Source: Dallia pectoralis (taxonomy: Eukaryota; Chordata; Actinopteri; Esociformes; Umbridae). Taken from it: a DNA stretch of 64,000 bases. The stretch lies in NCBI GenBank assembly GCA_029465975.1, contig CM055749.1:12365071-12429070 (forward strand), given 5' to 3'. The notes below the pieces were generated by a model, which worked only from the letters and a program-made list of their open reading frames with translations, searched no databases and was not told where the DNA came from. The translations under genes and the position numbers were made by a program. Positions within the stretch are counted from its first letter, which is position 1, and each line of letters begins with the position of its first letter. This document shows positions 12,068-23,320 of this stretch, in pieces.

Positions 12068-14962
12068 TTGGGGACGTGGAACGTCACCTCACTGGGGGGG
12101 AAGGAGCCAGAACTTGTGCGTGAGGTGGAGCGATACCAGTTGGATCTGGTGGGACTTACCTCTACGCACAACCGTGGCTCTGGAACCTTACTCCTGGATA
12201 GGGGTTGGACTCTGTTCTTCTCTGGAGTTGCCCAGGGTGAGAGGCGGCGGCTGGTGTGGGGATACTCACGAGCCCACGTCTGAGCACGGCGGTGTTGGAG
12301 TTTACCCCGGTGGATGAGAGGTTTGCCTCCCTACGCCTAAGGGTGGTGGGGGTTAAAACTCTGACTGTTGTTTGTGCTTATGCACCAAACAGCAGTTCGG
12401 AGTATTCAGCCTTCTTGGAGACCCTGAAGGGAGTCCTATATAGGGCTCCAGTAGGGGACTCCATCATTCTGCTGGGAGACTTCAACGCACATGTGGGCAA
12501 CGATGGAGACACCTGGAGAGGCGTGATTGGGAGGAACGGCCTCCCTGATCTAAACCCGAGCGGTCGTTTGTTATTGGACTTCTGTGCTAGTCATGGATTG
12601 TCTATAACAAACACCATGTTCGAACATAAGGAGGCGCATAAGTGTACATGGTACCAGAGCACCCTAGGCCGAAGGTCAATGATCGATTTTGTGATCGTAT
12701 CGGCTGATCTAAGGCCGCATGTTTTGGACACTCGGGTGAAGAGAGGGGCAGAGCTGTCAACTGATCACCATCTGGTAGTGAGTTGGATCAGAGGGTGGGG
12801 AAAGACTTTGGACAGACCAGGTAAGCCCAAAAGGGTAGTGCGGGTGAACTGGGAACGTCTGGAGGAGGCCCCTGTCCGAAAGATCTTCAACTCACACCTC
12901 CGGCGGAGCTTTTCAGGCATCCCTGTGGAGGTTGGGGGCATTGAACCTGAGTGGGCAATGTTCAAAGCTTCTATTGCTGAAGCTGCGGCGGTGAGCTGTG
13001 GTCTCAAGGTCCTAGGTGCCTCAAGGGGTGGTAACCCTAGAACACCGTGGTGGACCACGGTGGTCAGGGAAGCTGTCCGACTGAAGAAGGAGGCCTTCAG
13101 GGATATGCTAGCCCTGGGGACTCCGGAGGCAGTTGCAGGGTACCGACAGGCCCGAAGGGCTGCAGCCGCTGCCGTGTCAGAGGCAAAGCAGCGGGTGTGG
13201 GAGAAGTTTGGAGAAGCTATGGAGAAGGACTTTCGGTCGGCACCAAAATGCTTCTGCAAAAACCGTTCGGCACCTCAGAAGGGCAAAACGGGGAACCATC
13301 CAAGCTGTGTACAGTAAGGATGGGACACTGTTGACCTCAACTGATGATGTGATCGGGCGCTGGAAAGAGCATTTTGAGGAGCTCCTGAATCCGACCTACA
13401 CGCCCTCTAGTACAGAGGCAGAGCTGGAGGCTGATGGAGGGTCATCGTCAGTTTCCCTGGGGGAAGTCGCTGAGGTAGTCAAACAACTCCACAGTGGCAA
13501 AGCCCCAGGGACTGATGAGATTCGTCCAGAAATGCTAAAAGCTTTGGGTGGGGAAGGGCTGTCTTGGTTGACACGCCTCTTCAACATTGCATGGAAGTCT
13601 GGGACAGTGCCAGAGGAGTGGCAGACCGGGGTGGTGGTTCCCCTCTTTAAAAAGGGGGACCAGAGAGTGTGTGCCAATTACAGAGGTATCACACTCCTCA
13701 GCCTCCCTGGTAAAGTGTACTCCAAAGTGCTGGAAAGGAGGGTTCGGCCAATAGTCGAACCTCAGATTGAAGAGGAACAATGCGGTTTTCGTCCTGGCCG
13801 GGAACCACGGACCAGCTCTTTACTCTCGCAAGGATCCTGGAGGGGCCTGGGAGTATGCCCATCCAGTCTACATGTGTTTTGTGGATCTGGAGAAGGCGTA
13901 TGACCGGGTACCCCGGGATCTTTGTGGGAGGTGCTGCGGGAGTATGGGGTGAGGGGGTCTCTTCTCAGGGCCATCCAATCTCTGTACGCTCAAAGCATGA
14001 GCTGTGTCCGTGTCCTCGGCAGTAAGTCGGATTCGTTCCAGGTGGGGGTTGGCCTCCGCCAGGGCTGCGCTTTGTCACCAATCCTGTTTGTAATATTCAT
14101 GGACAGGATATCAAGGCGTAGTCATGGGGGGGAGGGGTTCCCGTTCGGTGGGCTGATGGTCACATCACTGCTTTTTGCGGATGATATGGTCCTGATGGCC
14201 TCATCGGTCGGTGACATTCAGCACTCACTGGATCGGTTCGCAGCCGAGTGTGAAGCGGCTGGGATGAGGGTTAGCACCTCTAAATCTGAGGCCATGACTC
14301 TCAGCAGGAAACCGGTGGAGTGCCTACTCCGGGTAGGGAATGAGTCCTTACTCCAAGTGAAGGAGTTCAAGTACCTCGGGGTCTTGTTCGCGAGTGAGGG
14401 AACAATGGAGCGGGAGATTGGTCGGAGGATCGGAGCAGCGGGGGCGGTGTTGCATTCGCTTCACCGCACCGTTGTGACGAAAAGAGAGCTGAGCCGAAAG
14501 GCAAAGCTCTCGATCTACCGGTCAATCTTTGTTCCTACCCTCACCTATGGTCATGAAAGCTGGGTCATGACCGAAAGAACGAGATCGCGGGTACAAGCGG
14601 CCGAAATGGGTTTTCTCAGAAAGGTGGCTGGCCTCTCCCTTAGGGATAGGGTGAGAAGCTCAGTCATCCGAGAGGAACTCGGAGTAGAGCCGCTGCTCCT
14701 TTGCATAGAAAGGAGCCAGTTGAGGTGGTTCGGGCATCTTGTACGAATGCCACCTGGGCGCCTCCCTAGAGAGGTGTTCCAGGCACGTCCAGCTGGGAGG
14801 AGACCTCGGGGAAGACCCAGGACTAGGTGGAGAGATTATATCTCCACACTGGCCTGGGAACGCCTCGGGATTCCCCAGTCAGAGCTGGCTAATGTTGCCC
14901 GGGAAAGGGAAGTTTGGGGTCCCCTGCTAGAGCTGCTACCCCCGCGACCCGACCCCGGATAA
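12068..14962 (+). pseudogene. LINE endonuclease-reverse transcriptase ORF, frameshifted
   Basis: The reading starts in the AP-endonuclease domain (GTWNVTSLGGKEPELV), shifts frame near 12260, and continues with LLGDFNAHVGN and STDHHLV, the endonuclease catalytic landmarks. It shifts again near 13250-13310 into the RT fingers (GKAPGTDEIRPEML, VVVPLFKKGD, YRGITLLSLPGK, QCGFRPGR), briefly changes frame around 13800-13920 (FVDLEKAYDRVPR), and returns for 13922-14962 with LRQGCALSPILF and the catalytic LLFADDM box near 14171-14190. The C-terminal segment reads RRPRGRPRTRWRDYIS. At least four frame changes make it non-functional. The intact enzyme would nick DNA and prime reverse transcription at the target. 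Confidence 0.85.
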
Positions 14963-14987
14963 GCGGTTGAAGATGAGATGAGATGAG

Positions 14988-15001
14988 ATCAACATATCCC
15001 C
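14988..15001. repeat. Right 14-bp target-site duplication of the LINE
   Basis: Exact copy of ATCAACATATCCCC found at 10958-10971, directly after the GATGA tail. Confidence 0.85.
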
Positions 15002-15112
15002 TGTGCGGTTGGTCCTTAAGGACTCGCTATTACGTTGATCCGTAACTTTTTGTCTCTCTCTGTTAGGGAAGTTAACCAACTTTAAATTGAATGAAAGTGT
15101 GTTTATTTCTAG

Positions 15113-15173
15113 ATCATCTTCCCAATCAGACCCACCTGTGAGACAGCGGTCATTGCGACAGCAGAGTCCTGAG
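15113..15173 (+). CDS. Possible orphan internal exon
   Basis: A branch/pyrimidine-like stretch ending TTTATTTCTAG precedes 61 bases followed by GTAATT. The frame that ends on a codon boundary is open and reads SSSQSDPPVRQRSLRQQSPE, a polar, Ser/Arg/Gln-rich, disordered-looking peptide. Another frame stays open until a TGA overlapping the exon end. I do not recognise the protein and see no partner exons nearby. It may be a real small exon, a relic, or chance splice-like sequence. Confidence 0.22.
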
Positions 15174-17950
15174 GTAATTTTGTGTCTACTGTTAGCAGCA
15201 GGGCTATTCTCTGGGCTGTTTTTGGCCTCCCAGACTGAGCCTTAAGCCAGCCTGCTCAGTTGTAATGGTCTTCGTGCCTGCCTGCTTGCCCCTGGCGTTA
15301 GTGTCAGACCTTTATTACTCTGATAGAAGACGTTTTATTATGGCTGCCCTCTTCTCTGCTGCACATGTTCTATTTCTGTCTTTCCTTGCTTATTCCCAGA
15401 GATTACGAAAAAGACAGTTCAATGGCCTTAATATCCTGATGAACCGACATGGGTTTTCAAATGGGCTAAATCTCCTGTCAGGCACGTCTACTGTGGGTAT
15501 TTCGAAACAACAATTTTTGCAAGAGAAGTTTGTGTGATCAGGATTTTTCAACCGTGATTTTCTGAAAAGATTCACTGAGGAAAAAAGTGTCTGTCAGTCG
15601 AGAACATGACAAAACTGCATATTTTTGGGTTTTCAGATATTCATGTTTTCTGGTGTCTTTCTGATTTTCAATGATTTGCTGATTTTTTTTCTTCAAAATC
15701 ATTCCATAGAACTAGAAGGGAGAAAGACAGGACCTATTGCCATAGCCGTGGTAACTAGGGGACCTGGGGGGCTAGAGCCTCTGCTAACATTACCTCAGCA
15801 CCCCTGACGAGATTCCTGGAGATATTTCAATCGGTGACGGTGAGGTGCACGTCATCAAGTCTAATGGGAATGCATCGTTTGATCAGATAGCCAGCAAGAG
15901 GCTGCATGTTGTTCGAGAATTCATTGTTTGCATTACTCTATATTGCCTAATAATTTTAAGGAAGACGGCGAAAATCGTTCATCAGCTACACTTCTTGATT
16001 TGTTTTTGATGCTGTTGTTTGCTGTACATTATGGTTTGCACTTTGCAACTAAGTCATGTGTATTGTTGGTTTGACTAGTTTACACCGGGTTGGGCCAGTC
16101 ACATTCAAGTTTACCTTTTCTTAACACCCATGAAAAATGCTACAGGTTTTAATCCCAACCAGACCAGACTGATATCCATGTATCATTTGAAATGCTTGCA
16201 AGATCAGGCGGAGCTAAACACCAACGATGACAATAACTGAGTGACTGTACTGCTTGCCCTTGAGAACCATCTAGGCAATATCTGATTCAAAACATTTGAA
16301 TTATCTGACAGCATTTAAAGATATATAGAATCTATATATCTTTCAGCTTTCATACAACTCTGTATTATTTTGCCATTCAAGTTTATTTGTTTCTAGTGAT
16401 GAACTTACTACCTTTGTATTGTCATCCAATATGCAGTTCTGGTTCAGTTCTGTAGGTTGCATTCCTGCTCATGACATAGATATTTTGTTCTTGTATAATT
16501 GCAGAGATTTATCAATAATAATTTCACCAGAATAAAACTCCCAATTGTTTTGTGTTTTAATTTAATCTGTAATCTGTAAACCCAGTGTTTAGGCTGAACT
16601 CAAAAAATGCTCTACTAAGTAAGGACCTACACTATGAAACTTGGAAAATGACTTATATGCTAGTACAATTTCTCTAGAAATTAACATCTGTTGTCAGACC
16701 TGACAAAGAATCTCATTGGTTATACTGTCATCGAAAATAAAAACCACAAAGAAACTCAGCAGGTGGCTAGGTTGCAAGAATTACCAAAGAAAACCTCAAA
16801 CTTGTCTGCCAATTGACGTCGAACACTGCTATGCTGATGATTCGATGTGCTATCCACGAGCAATTTCCAATATTAGATTTGAACAGATTTGCGTTCTTCC
16901 GTGCTCTCCTGGGTAGTCTTTGAAGTTACGATATGCTTGAAAGTTGGGGGAAACACAAACTGAAAGTGCTTATTTTGAAACAGGACATTTTTTTGTTCTA
17001 GGCAGCCGCCCACAGGTGTGACATAATACCCTATTGGAATTGTTTTGTCACGATGCTCTGTGAAGCAATACGTAACCATAACTTGTGATTATGCTTTCTT
17101 TCCAGTTGTTTATGTGGAACTATTTCTGTCAAATCGTATTAGTCTTTTGTGGCAGTTTCACACTGACTCATCTGAGGTGATGACTGTCACTCTGGTATGA
17201 AGAGAATCATCAAGAAACACTATTGTGGTAGAAACCAGGACCAAGAAAAGATTCATTAAAACACCTTACTAACAAGACATCTAAGCGACATCCTGACATA
17301 TTGTGTGAGTGTTTGTGTGTGTGTGGAGGGAAATACTTTTTCTACTGTAGCTCCTCATTATAGGTAATTCATCACACACAGGAACGCACAAACACATTAA
17401 CACGCCGGATACCACCACCACCGTCACACACAATCTCATGATATACGTACATCCATATCCTAAAACACACACAACTGTGGCAGTCTCGGGGCCTCTTTTA
17501 CCTCCGCAATTTATTGTACCAGGCAGCGCAGTGAAGAACAAATTTATAACCGTAAATTTGGCAAGAGGCGAAAGGCAATCTGCGGGCCAGGGATTACAAG
17601 AAAGTCTAAGACAAGACCGATAGCGTAGACAAACAGAACACACCTGGCGACAACACAGAGTGACAGGAAATGCATCAAACTCACCACACTACATAAAGGT
17701 AGACCTGCAAGCATTAATAAAGGCTGACAACACCACAAAGGACAAAGTAGGCAGTGACAAAGCGTATCACCGCAACGGACATTACCACGGCAACAATGGA
17801 AAAGCATCCCGGACCATAAAACATGCTACAGTTGGTCTGCCGGTCTGAATAACAGTCCAAATGTTAATATACGGCTAACCTGTAATAATGTACACCTGGC
17901 ATTAAGAAGTGGATCAAATCTAATGATCACTGAGAAGAGACGGCGCTGTC
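15174..17950. other. Intergenic, no gene recognised
   Basis: Contains a 90-codon open frame at 15265-15537 with a hydrophobic middle but no recognisable family and no conserved boundaries. A perfect 12-bp inverted repeat lies at 16317-16343, and a short GT-rich tract near 17305-17335. Otherwise AT-rich with no coding signal. Confidence 0.45.
16317..16343. repeat. Perfect 12-bp inverted repeat
   Basis: AAAGATATATAG, a 3-base loop (AAT), then CTATATATCTTT. It could form an AT-rich hairpin. Such palindromes are common in AT-rich DNA and no function is implied. Confidence 0.8.
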
Positions 17951-17961
17951 TCGTACAACAG

Positions 17962-18031
17962 TTGGCTGACTGATATGGAGCTGGAGGTCCTGCGCTTCAC
18001 TAACTGGATTTCCACTGAACACTGTAAAGAG
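17962..18031 (+). pseudogene. Duplicated, decayed copy of pepd exon 8
   Basis: This 70-base stretch matches pepd exon 8 (52800-52875). Both follow ...CAACAG and start T[TC]GGCTGACT. Both then run through GATATGGAGCTGGAGGTC and CACTAAC to a final AAAGAG followed by GT. Relative to the real exon it lacks AAGACC, an in-frame loss of two codons, so its frame is still open and reads LTDMELEVLRFTNWIST then EHCKE. Some similarity may continue about 35 bases into the following intron (CTGCCACAG shared). That favours duplication of genomic DNA over a processed retrocopy. No other pepd exons were found around it, so it is most likely a pseudogene fragment lying about 30 kb upstream of the real gene. 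Confidence 0.8.
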
Positions 18032-18284
18032 GTTACCACCTACAGGGCCAGACAGACCTGCCACAGTGGGAGATGCATTTTGGAAATGGGACCTACGGTA
18101 TCTGCCGAGAGACACAATTCAGCCAAGCATATTTTCCACAGTATAGAACACACAGATGAGGCAAACATTTACGCCATCTGCGTGATATGCCACAGGTCGG
18201 CTTAAAGTCTGTTCATTTGTGTCAAGCTTCCCCTGTCTAACAACAATCAAGAATCCTTGTGAAGTTGCACAGTTTCTTTTAGCT

Positions 18285-18846
18285 TTCTCATGTAAATGAA
18301 TACCAGGGAATGCCGTTGCCATGGAGGGGCGAACCTGGTCGACAACATGGTTTAGGTAGATGGCAAGTCGCAGATTGACGTCCACACAAATGCTGGGACT
18401 CAAGGTTCCCCAGCAGAACATTGCCCAAACTTCTTCCAACAGCTCGCCATCTTCCCCAGATAAACTGTGCACACACAGTTCCATTTCTCCAAGGTCCAGT
18501 TCTGACGCGTGTGCCCATTGTTAGTGCACTTGTTAGTCATTAGGGGCACTCTGGTCAGCAGGGGCACTTAGGGTCATTGTACAGGTTTTGGCTATGCAGC
18601 CCTGTATTCAGCAGAGTGTATCACAGTGGGTAGTGACACTGTAACCATCATTTAAATGTTCTGTGACTTGTTCCACTATTGACCTTCTCTGGATTTGGAC
18701 CAGACAGGATAGCATTCTTTGCCCTCGCACATCGGTACACCCAACATCCTGTCTGACAGCCAGACCTTGAAATGTGCCCTTGTTTGGAAATGATGAACGT
18801 CATTTGCTTCACCTGTGACTGGTCATAACGTTTTGGTTCATCTGTG
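18285..18846 (-). mobile_element. Tc1-like transposase relic, minus strand
   Basis: Minus-strand words such as VWAMFCWGTLSPSICVDV and VVDQVRPSMATAFPG match the middle of a fish Tc1-like transposase (usually 'LWAMFCWETLGP...' and 'VVDQVHPFMATVFPDG'). The right end carries GACTGGTCATAACGTTTTGG, the inverted-repeat type of the family seen at 9356 and 27443. Frameshifts and deletions make it inactive. Confidence 0.7.
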
Positions 18847-19369
18847 TGTGTGTGTAAAAATGTGTTGTATGTTAAACAGACATGGTTTATAATCCAAACT
18901 CTAATAATAAATGTACATTTTAAATGGTGGATTCACCATTAAAAAGAGTGAATTGTTATAGGTGGCTAGTATGTTGTTTAGGTTGTGGTACCCAATGTGA
19001 TGTTATGGGTTTGTGTAAAACACCAAATCGAACTAGACTTAATAGAATTAATACAAATAAACGTGAATAAATTCAAAAGTACGGTATATAGATTTTCTTG
19101 TCCACGGATATTAACATTTTGTACAGCTCAAAGGAATTTCATGAATCCATATGAAGAAACAGGTCAATTGTCTGTGAAAGAAATGCAGTGGAAGACTCAT
19201 AAACCTGTCTGTATCTGATGAACAGTACAAAAAGTACAGACAAGACAACAGCCCTGAGTCGTTTTCAAAAGATATGCTGGGAGTATTTTATCTGAGACCA
19301 ATAATTCCTAGAGATTCTCTCTCGATCTTTCAGAATCCTTTTTCTTCACTTGTGGCGTTCTCTCATCAG

Positions 19370-19800
19370 CTTACCCCAAGGCCTTTAAACGGGGTTCAGG
19401 TCAGACATCTGGAATGGTCATCGCAAAAGCATTGATCAGCGAGCAATTTCTGTGTGGAATGCTTTATGTCAGCGTCTGAAAGATCCAATGACAAACCAGT
19501 TTTATCCTTCTGGGAGAGGCACACAGAATTGGTTTAAAATCTCCTGGTACTTGACAGAGTTCAGATTGCATTGTATTCCAGACAGGTTTCCAGGGACTTC
19601 AGGAGGAAAACCGAGTAACAATATAACTTGTCCACCACAGTGCTACACAGATTTCTTTTATGACTCTGTGACGCCAGACCCATTTTGGACGTTTGAAGGC
19701 AGAAATTGGAAAAAAGTATAATTTCTCTGGTTTGGCCCTTGGCCAAATAGCTTGTTGGCATGGAGGTGAAGTAAAGTGGACATTTTAAAGACTTGGTACA
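19370..19800 (-). mobile_element. Tc1-like transposon relic
   Basis: Segments such as GGTTTCCAGGGACTTCAGGA, AGACCCATTTTGGA and TTGGCATGGAGGTGAAGT fall in the same order as in a fish Tc1-like family read from the minus strand. No intact frame remains. Confidence 0.45.
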
Positions 19801-20289
19801 GGTATGTACATAAAAAATGTATGTGGGAACCTTGAATCATTGTTTTACCTATATCGAACCATCTCAGATTTGTGGTAATAAAACTCACAGTAAAATTGGA
19901 CAGCTTTAAGACAAATTAATTGAGTACAAACTGTCCAGCAGTCCAAAACCAGATCCCAAAATGTTGTTTTTGTAGTTCAATGCTCTGCCCTCCATTCACT
20001 CCATCGTAGTATCCCTATTGTAAAGGCATGTCTTTAAAATTATTGGTTAAAGCTGTGCACACTCTCTCAATTCTCTCAACCAGCTTAATGAGGTAGTCAC
20101 CTGCAATGCATAGTGCGCTTTTTAAAAAGTTAATTTGGATTTTCTTTTCTTAATGCATTTCAGCCAGTCAGTATCAAGGGCAGGGTTGGTATCAAGGCTG
20201 TTTCTAGGTGTATGCAACACAAGCATTTCTTAGGGCCCACAATCGCTAGGGACGTGCCAAATCACATTTAGCTTTGGTCCCCCAGAAAA

Positions 20290-20700
20290 CCTAAACCATG
20301 ACATGTTGGCAAACAGCAGACCTTCATTATGTCTGTACTTGGCACTGGCACCCAGTGGAAACATGTCCTTTGGTCTGATAGGCCCAAAGTTAAGATCGCA
20401 TTTCTTTGTGAGATGCAGAGCGGGTGGACGGAGGATCTTTGCAGGTGTGGTTGTCAACATAAAGGATGGAGGAAGAGGTGTGGGGGTGCTACGCGGGCGA
20501 CAGTGCCTGTGATCTACTTAGAATTCAAGGCACACTCAAACGACATGCTACCATCGAATTCTGCAGAGATACACCATCTAATCAGGTTTGTGCTTAGTGG
20601 GAGCATTTGTTTTCAACTGGACAATGACCCAAACCACACCTACAGGCTGTTTAAGGTGAGTGGTGGTGCTGCATCAGATCACCTGGCCTAATTCAAATGG
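20290..20700 (+). mobile_element. Tc1-like transposase fragment, plus strand
   Basis: The frame at 20329-20691 reads QWKHVLWSDRPK, which corresponds to the first catalytic Asp region of DDE Tc1 transposases (WSDES in active copies). Later comes CFQLDNDPNHTYRLFK, matching the second catalytic Asp (QQDNDPKHTS). The third catalytic residue is missing because the copy ends early, so it is a truncated relic. Confidence 0.75.
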
Positions 20701-20747
20701 GTAAGTTGGACCAATATATATTATCGAAATACTAATATATTGGCACA

Positions 20748-21000
20748 TACAGTGGCTCTTAAACGTTTTCACGCACTTTGTACCTTTTTGCATTTTACAT
20801 GTTACAACATTAAACTACAAAAAATCAGAAAAATCAGACAAAAGGTCCAGAAGGTAAAAATAAATAATGACCTCATGTCAATATTAATATACGCACTTCT
20901 GGCAGCAATAACAGCCTTGAGTTGTTTGGGATACGTCTATAGCACATCTGACACAGCAATGTTTGCAAAGTTGCTGAAGGCAACTTGCGGGACAGAATTG
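20748..21000 (+). mobile_element. Tc1-like 5' end relic
   Basis: It starts ACAGTGGCTCTTAAACGTTT and contains CTGGCAGCAATAACAGCCTT and TTGGGATACGTCTATAGCA. This order and wording match the leading non-coding part of a fish Tc1-like family. No transposase region is preserved. Confidence 0.5.
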
Positions 21001-22310
21001 TGAGACGGTGGTGAGACGGATGTATTTCTCTCTCACAATCGTCTAAAGACAAGTGGGTGCATCACAGTCCATTCAGATGTGTCATAGCACAAAGGGCTGT
21101 CTGTATTATATTCGTATAGAATTGAGAGCAATTGGCCATGACAAAAGTGCCTTCTTTGTGGTGATGAGTGGTAAACTCTCCTCAATCAATCCATTTTGAT
21201 TTCTTGTAGTAACAGAAGACATTGTGGAAGCGGGGTTAATAGTTTGGAAAGGACACCTTCATTGTAATTCCTGTTACAGGGAACATCCTGGCCCAAGCCT
21301 AAATTGGCATGTGTGATGGATGTCTGGCAGAGTGGCTCTATTATGTGTGTGATGAGACACTTTGGAGAAGCCATGTGGCAGGATCTGTGTTGTCTTTTGT
21401 AGAAGGCCATACCTAAGGTGTGCAGCAAAAGCAATCAGCTCAGTTCCAACTGGGCCTAAGCCAAGGTGGACAACAAAGATTACCTGAAGATGTGGAGAGC
21501 AGGGATGATGGTGAGGTCTGGCGTTGCTATAGGCAAGGTACCAGAGCTTCATTAGGGAACCAAATTAGACAAATTAAGTTGCACTTTGATGAAAAGCAAG
21601 GCCTCTCAACCTTGTTGTCTTTTTTGCTTTTTTTTGTTTGCTGAAGTTGTGGGTTACTTTGTGTTCCATCTTGCTTCACGGACTGGTGATTTGTCTCTAG
21701 ACTCCAATCCCAAAGGAGATATAAGCCCTAAAACCTTTAGTTGTCAGCCCTTAAATTAGGTCTACATAACATCCATGTGTACTTGTGAGCGCACTTGCCC
21801 AGGAAAGGGTGAGTAAAGGTCAGAGTTAGCAAACCCACAGGCATTCTGACCAGGCAGGTTCGAATCTGACATACAGAATGTAGTCATCTTGATTAAATGT
21901 GACACTTTGTGAACACCCAAGTCATGTGACCAACGTTTGTATTTAATTAATTCATATCCGTCATCCCACCAATGGGACTGTGGGTTAGAACTGGGACGTG
22001 AACCGTGGATTTAAGGGACGCTAGAGAAGGAGGAGGTGCACAACGGAGGCGCACTGAGGACTCAGAACGGACGCATAAAATGCAAAATAGGGTAAGGGAT
22101 CAACAAACCAGTGCCCTGCTTGAGCAAAGGCCTTGGCACAGTAGGACGGGCTGGGTACGGGCAGCAGGCACAGCCAGGGGCCAGGTGGTGAGGCCAGGCT
22201 GGATCATGGGCACTGTCGGGAGCCTGGGCACAAACAGCATGCACTCTGGGGGGCCAGGCAAGGAGGCCTGTTCAGGCTGCCAGAAATGATAGGGGAGCCA
22301 CATGAGCAGC
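21001..22310. other. Intergenic, nothing recognised
   Basis: Open frames of up to 94 codons occur on both strands over the same GC-rich stretch (21186-21552 and 22005-22289), which points to base composition rather than coding. No repeat family recognised. Confidence 0.4.
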
Positions 22311-22314
22311 GTGA

Positions 22315-22572
22315 GAGGAGTAGAGGGAGGGAGAGAGTGGGGGGAGGGAGTGGGGGAGGGAGAGAGTGGGGGAGGGAGAGAGTGGGGGAGGGAGTGGGGG
22401 AGGGAGAGAGTGGGGGAGGGAGGGAGAGAGTGGGGGAGGGAGAGAGATGGGGGAGGGAGAGAGTGGGGGAGGGAGAGAGTGGGGAAGGGAGTAGAGGGAG
22501 GGATTGGGGGAGGGAGTAGGGGACGGGGAGGGAGTAAGGAGATGGGGGAGGGAGACGGGGGAGGGAGTAGAC
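22315..22572. repeat. Purine-rich G-tract minisatellite
   Basis: Repeated blocks of GGGGGAGGGAGAGAGT and variants make the plus strand almost purely G and A for about 250 bases. Runs of three to five Gs recur every few bases, which allows G-quadruplex or triplex (H-DNA) formation. The long open frames here on both strands (GE/GR-rich; LP/SP-rich) are compositional artefacts. Confidence 0.9.
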
Positions 22573-22744
22573 GAGTGGACGAGGACACAAAAACACTATT
22601 GCCTGACAATCCTTCTGCACAGGCTATATTACATGGGAGGCATATAACTAAATATAGACACATGTATTTATCGTTTGGTCTTTTTACTTTTATTCAGTAT
22701 GTGCTTCGTCAGGCTATGTAGCAAATAGAGGATTTTACATGGAG

Positions 22745-23320
22745 GGGTCTACCTCAATCTGTGCTGCCCGCCTCAATGACCTGAGTTAAACAGATCGTTC
22801 AGGGTATGATCGTTCTGGGACGATGCGTTGCAGTCCGTCTTTACCCCTGACAGTGGCTGCAGCGAACCAGACAGTGATGGAGGAGGTCAGGAAGGCTGTG
22901 TAGGCATAAATCATCATGGACGTTGGCAGATTGAACTTTTGGAGTTGGAAAGAAGGTCTGTCATCCATTTACATTGATCATGTTGTCCACAGACCTGTTG
23001 GCTCTGTAGGCAAACTGCAGAGGGTCTAGTACTGGATCAGTGATGGTCTTGAGGTGTGACAGCACCAGGCGCTCAAAGGACTTCGCAACCACAGAGGTCA
23101 GGGCAACTGGTCTGTAGTCATTTAGCCCGGTGATCCTTGGTTTCTTGGGGACTGGGATGATGGTGGAGGACTTGAAGCAGGCTGGGACGCTGCATGACTC
23201 CAACGATTTATTGAAAATGTCTGTGAACACAGAATAGCTGGACTGCACAGTGCTTGAGGGTGGAGCCAGAGACTCCATCAGGACCAGCTGCCTTCCTTGG
23301 GTTTCGGCGTTCGTCTTCAC
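22745..23320 (-). mobile_element. L2/CR1-type LINE fragment with internal deletion, minus strand
   Basis: The minus strand first reads VFTDIFNKSLESCSVPACF, then STIIPVPKKPRITGLNDYRP, VALTSVVAKSFERLVLSHL and LDPLQFAYRANRSVDN, which are the N-terminal fingers of an L2-type fish LINE reverse transcriptase. It then jumps within a few codons to FLTSSITVWFAAATVRGKD, which belongs to the C-terminal region. The catalytic palm with its ADD box is missing. A related C-terminal fragment lies at 39371-39640. Confidence 0.75.

Larger units (their letters stand above)
10972..14987 (+). mobile_element. RTE/Rex3-like LINE, nearly full length, interrupted by a solo LTR
   Basis: A non-LTR retrotransposon with perfect 14-bp target duplications on both sides. 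It has a GC-rich 5' region, an AP-endonuclease domain, a reverse transcriptase, a C-terminal tail and a short 3' tandem tail of GATGA units. Clade placement (RTE, Rex3-like) rests on the endonuclease-RT layout, the C-terminal YGHESWVMT / FGHLVRMPPGRLPREV segment and the GATG-rich tail; I could not run a phylogeny. A 650-bp LTR sits in the 5' region (11378-12027). Several frameshifts break the polyprotein, so this copy is dead, although its exact target duplications suggest a fairly recent insertion. Confidence 0.85.

Noticed and set aside
12765..13259. 164-codon minus-strand frame in the LINE
   Set aside because: Shadow of the plus-strand endonuclease-RT coding region with high GC content.
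15265..15537. 90-codon frame with a hydrophobic stretch
   Set aside because: No conserved motif, no splice or promoter context, and a reverse frame overlaps it; insufficient support.
21838..21880. GGTTCGAATCTGAC, considered as the B box of a tRNA gene or SINE
   Set aside because: No matching A box, acceptor stem or SINE body could be built around it.
22100..22721. Pro/Ser-rich and Gly/Glu-rich frames of 138-187 codons
   Set aside because: They read a purine-rich repeat on opposite strands; low complexity and compositional.
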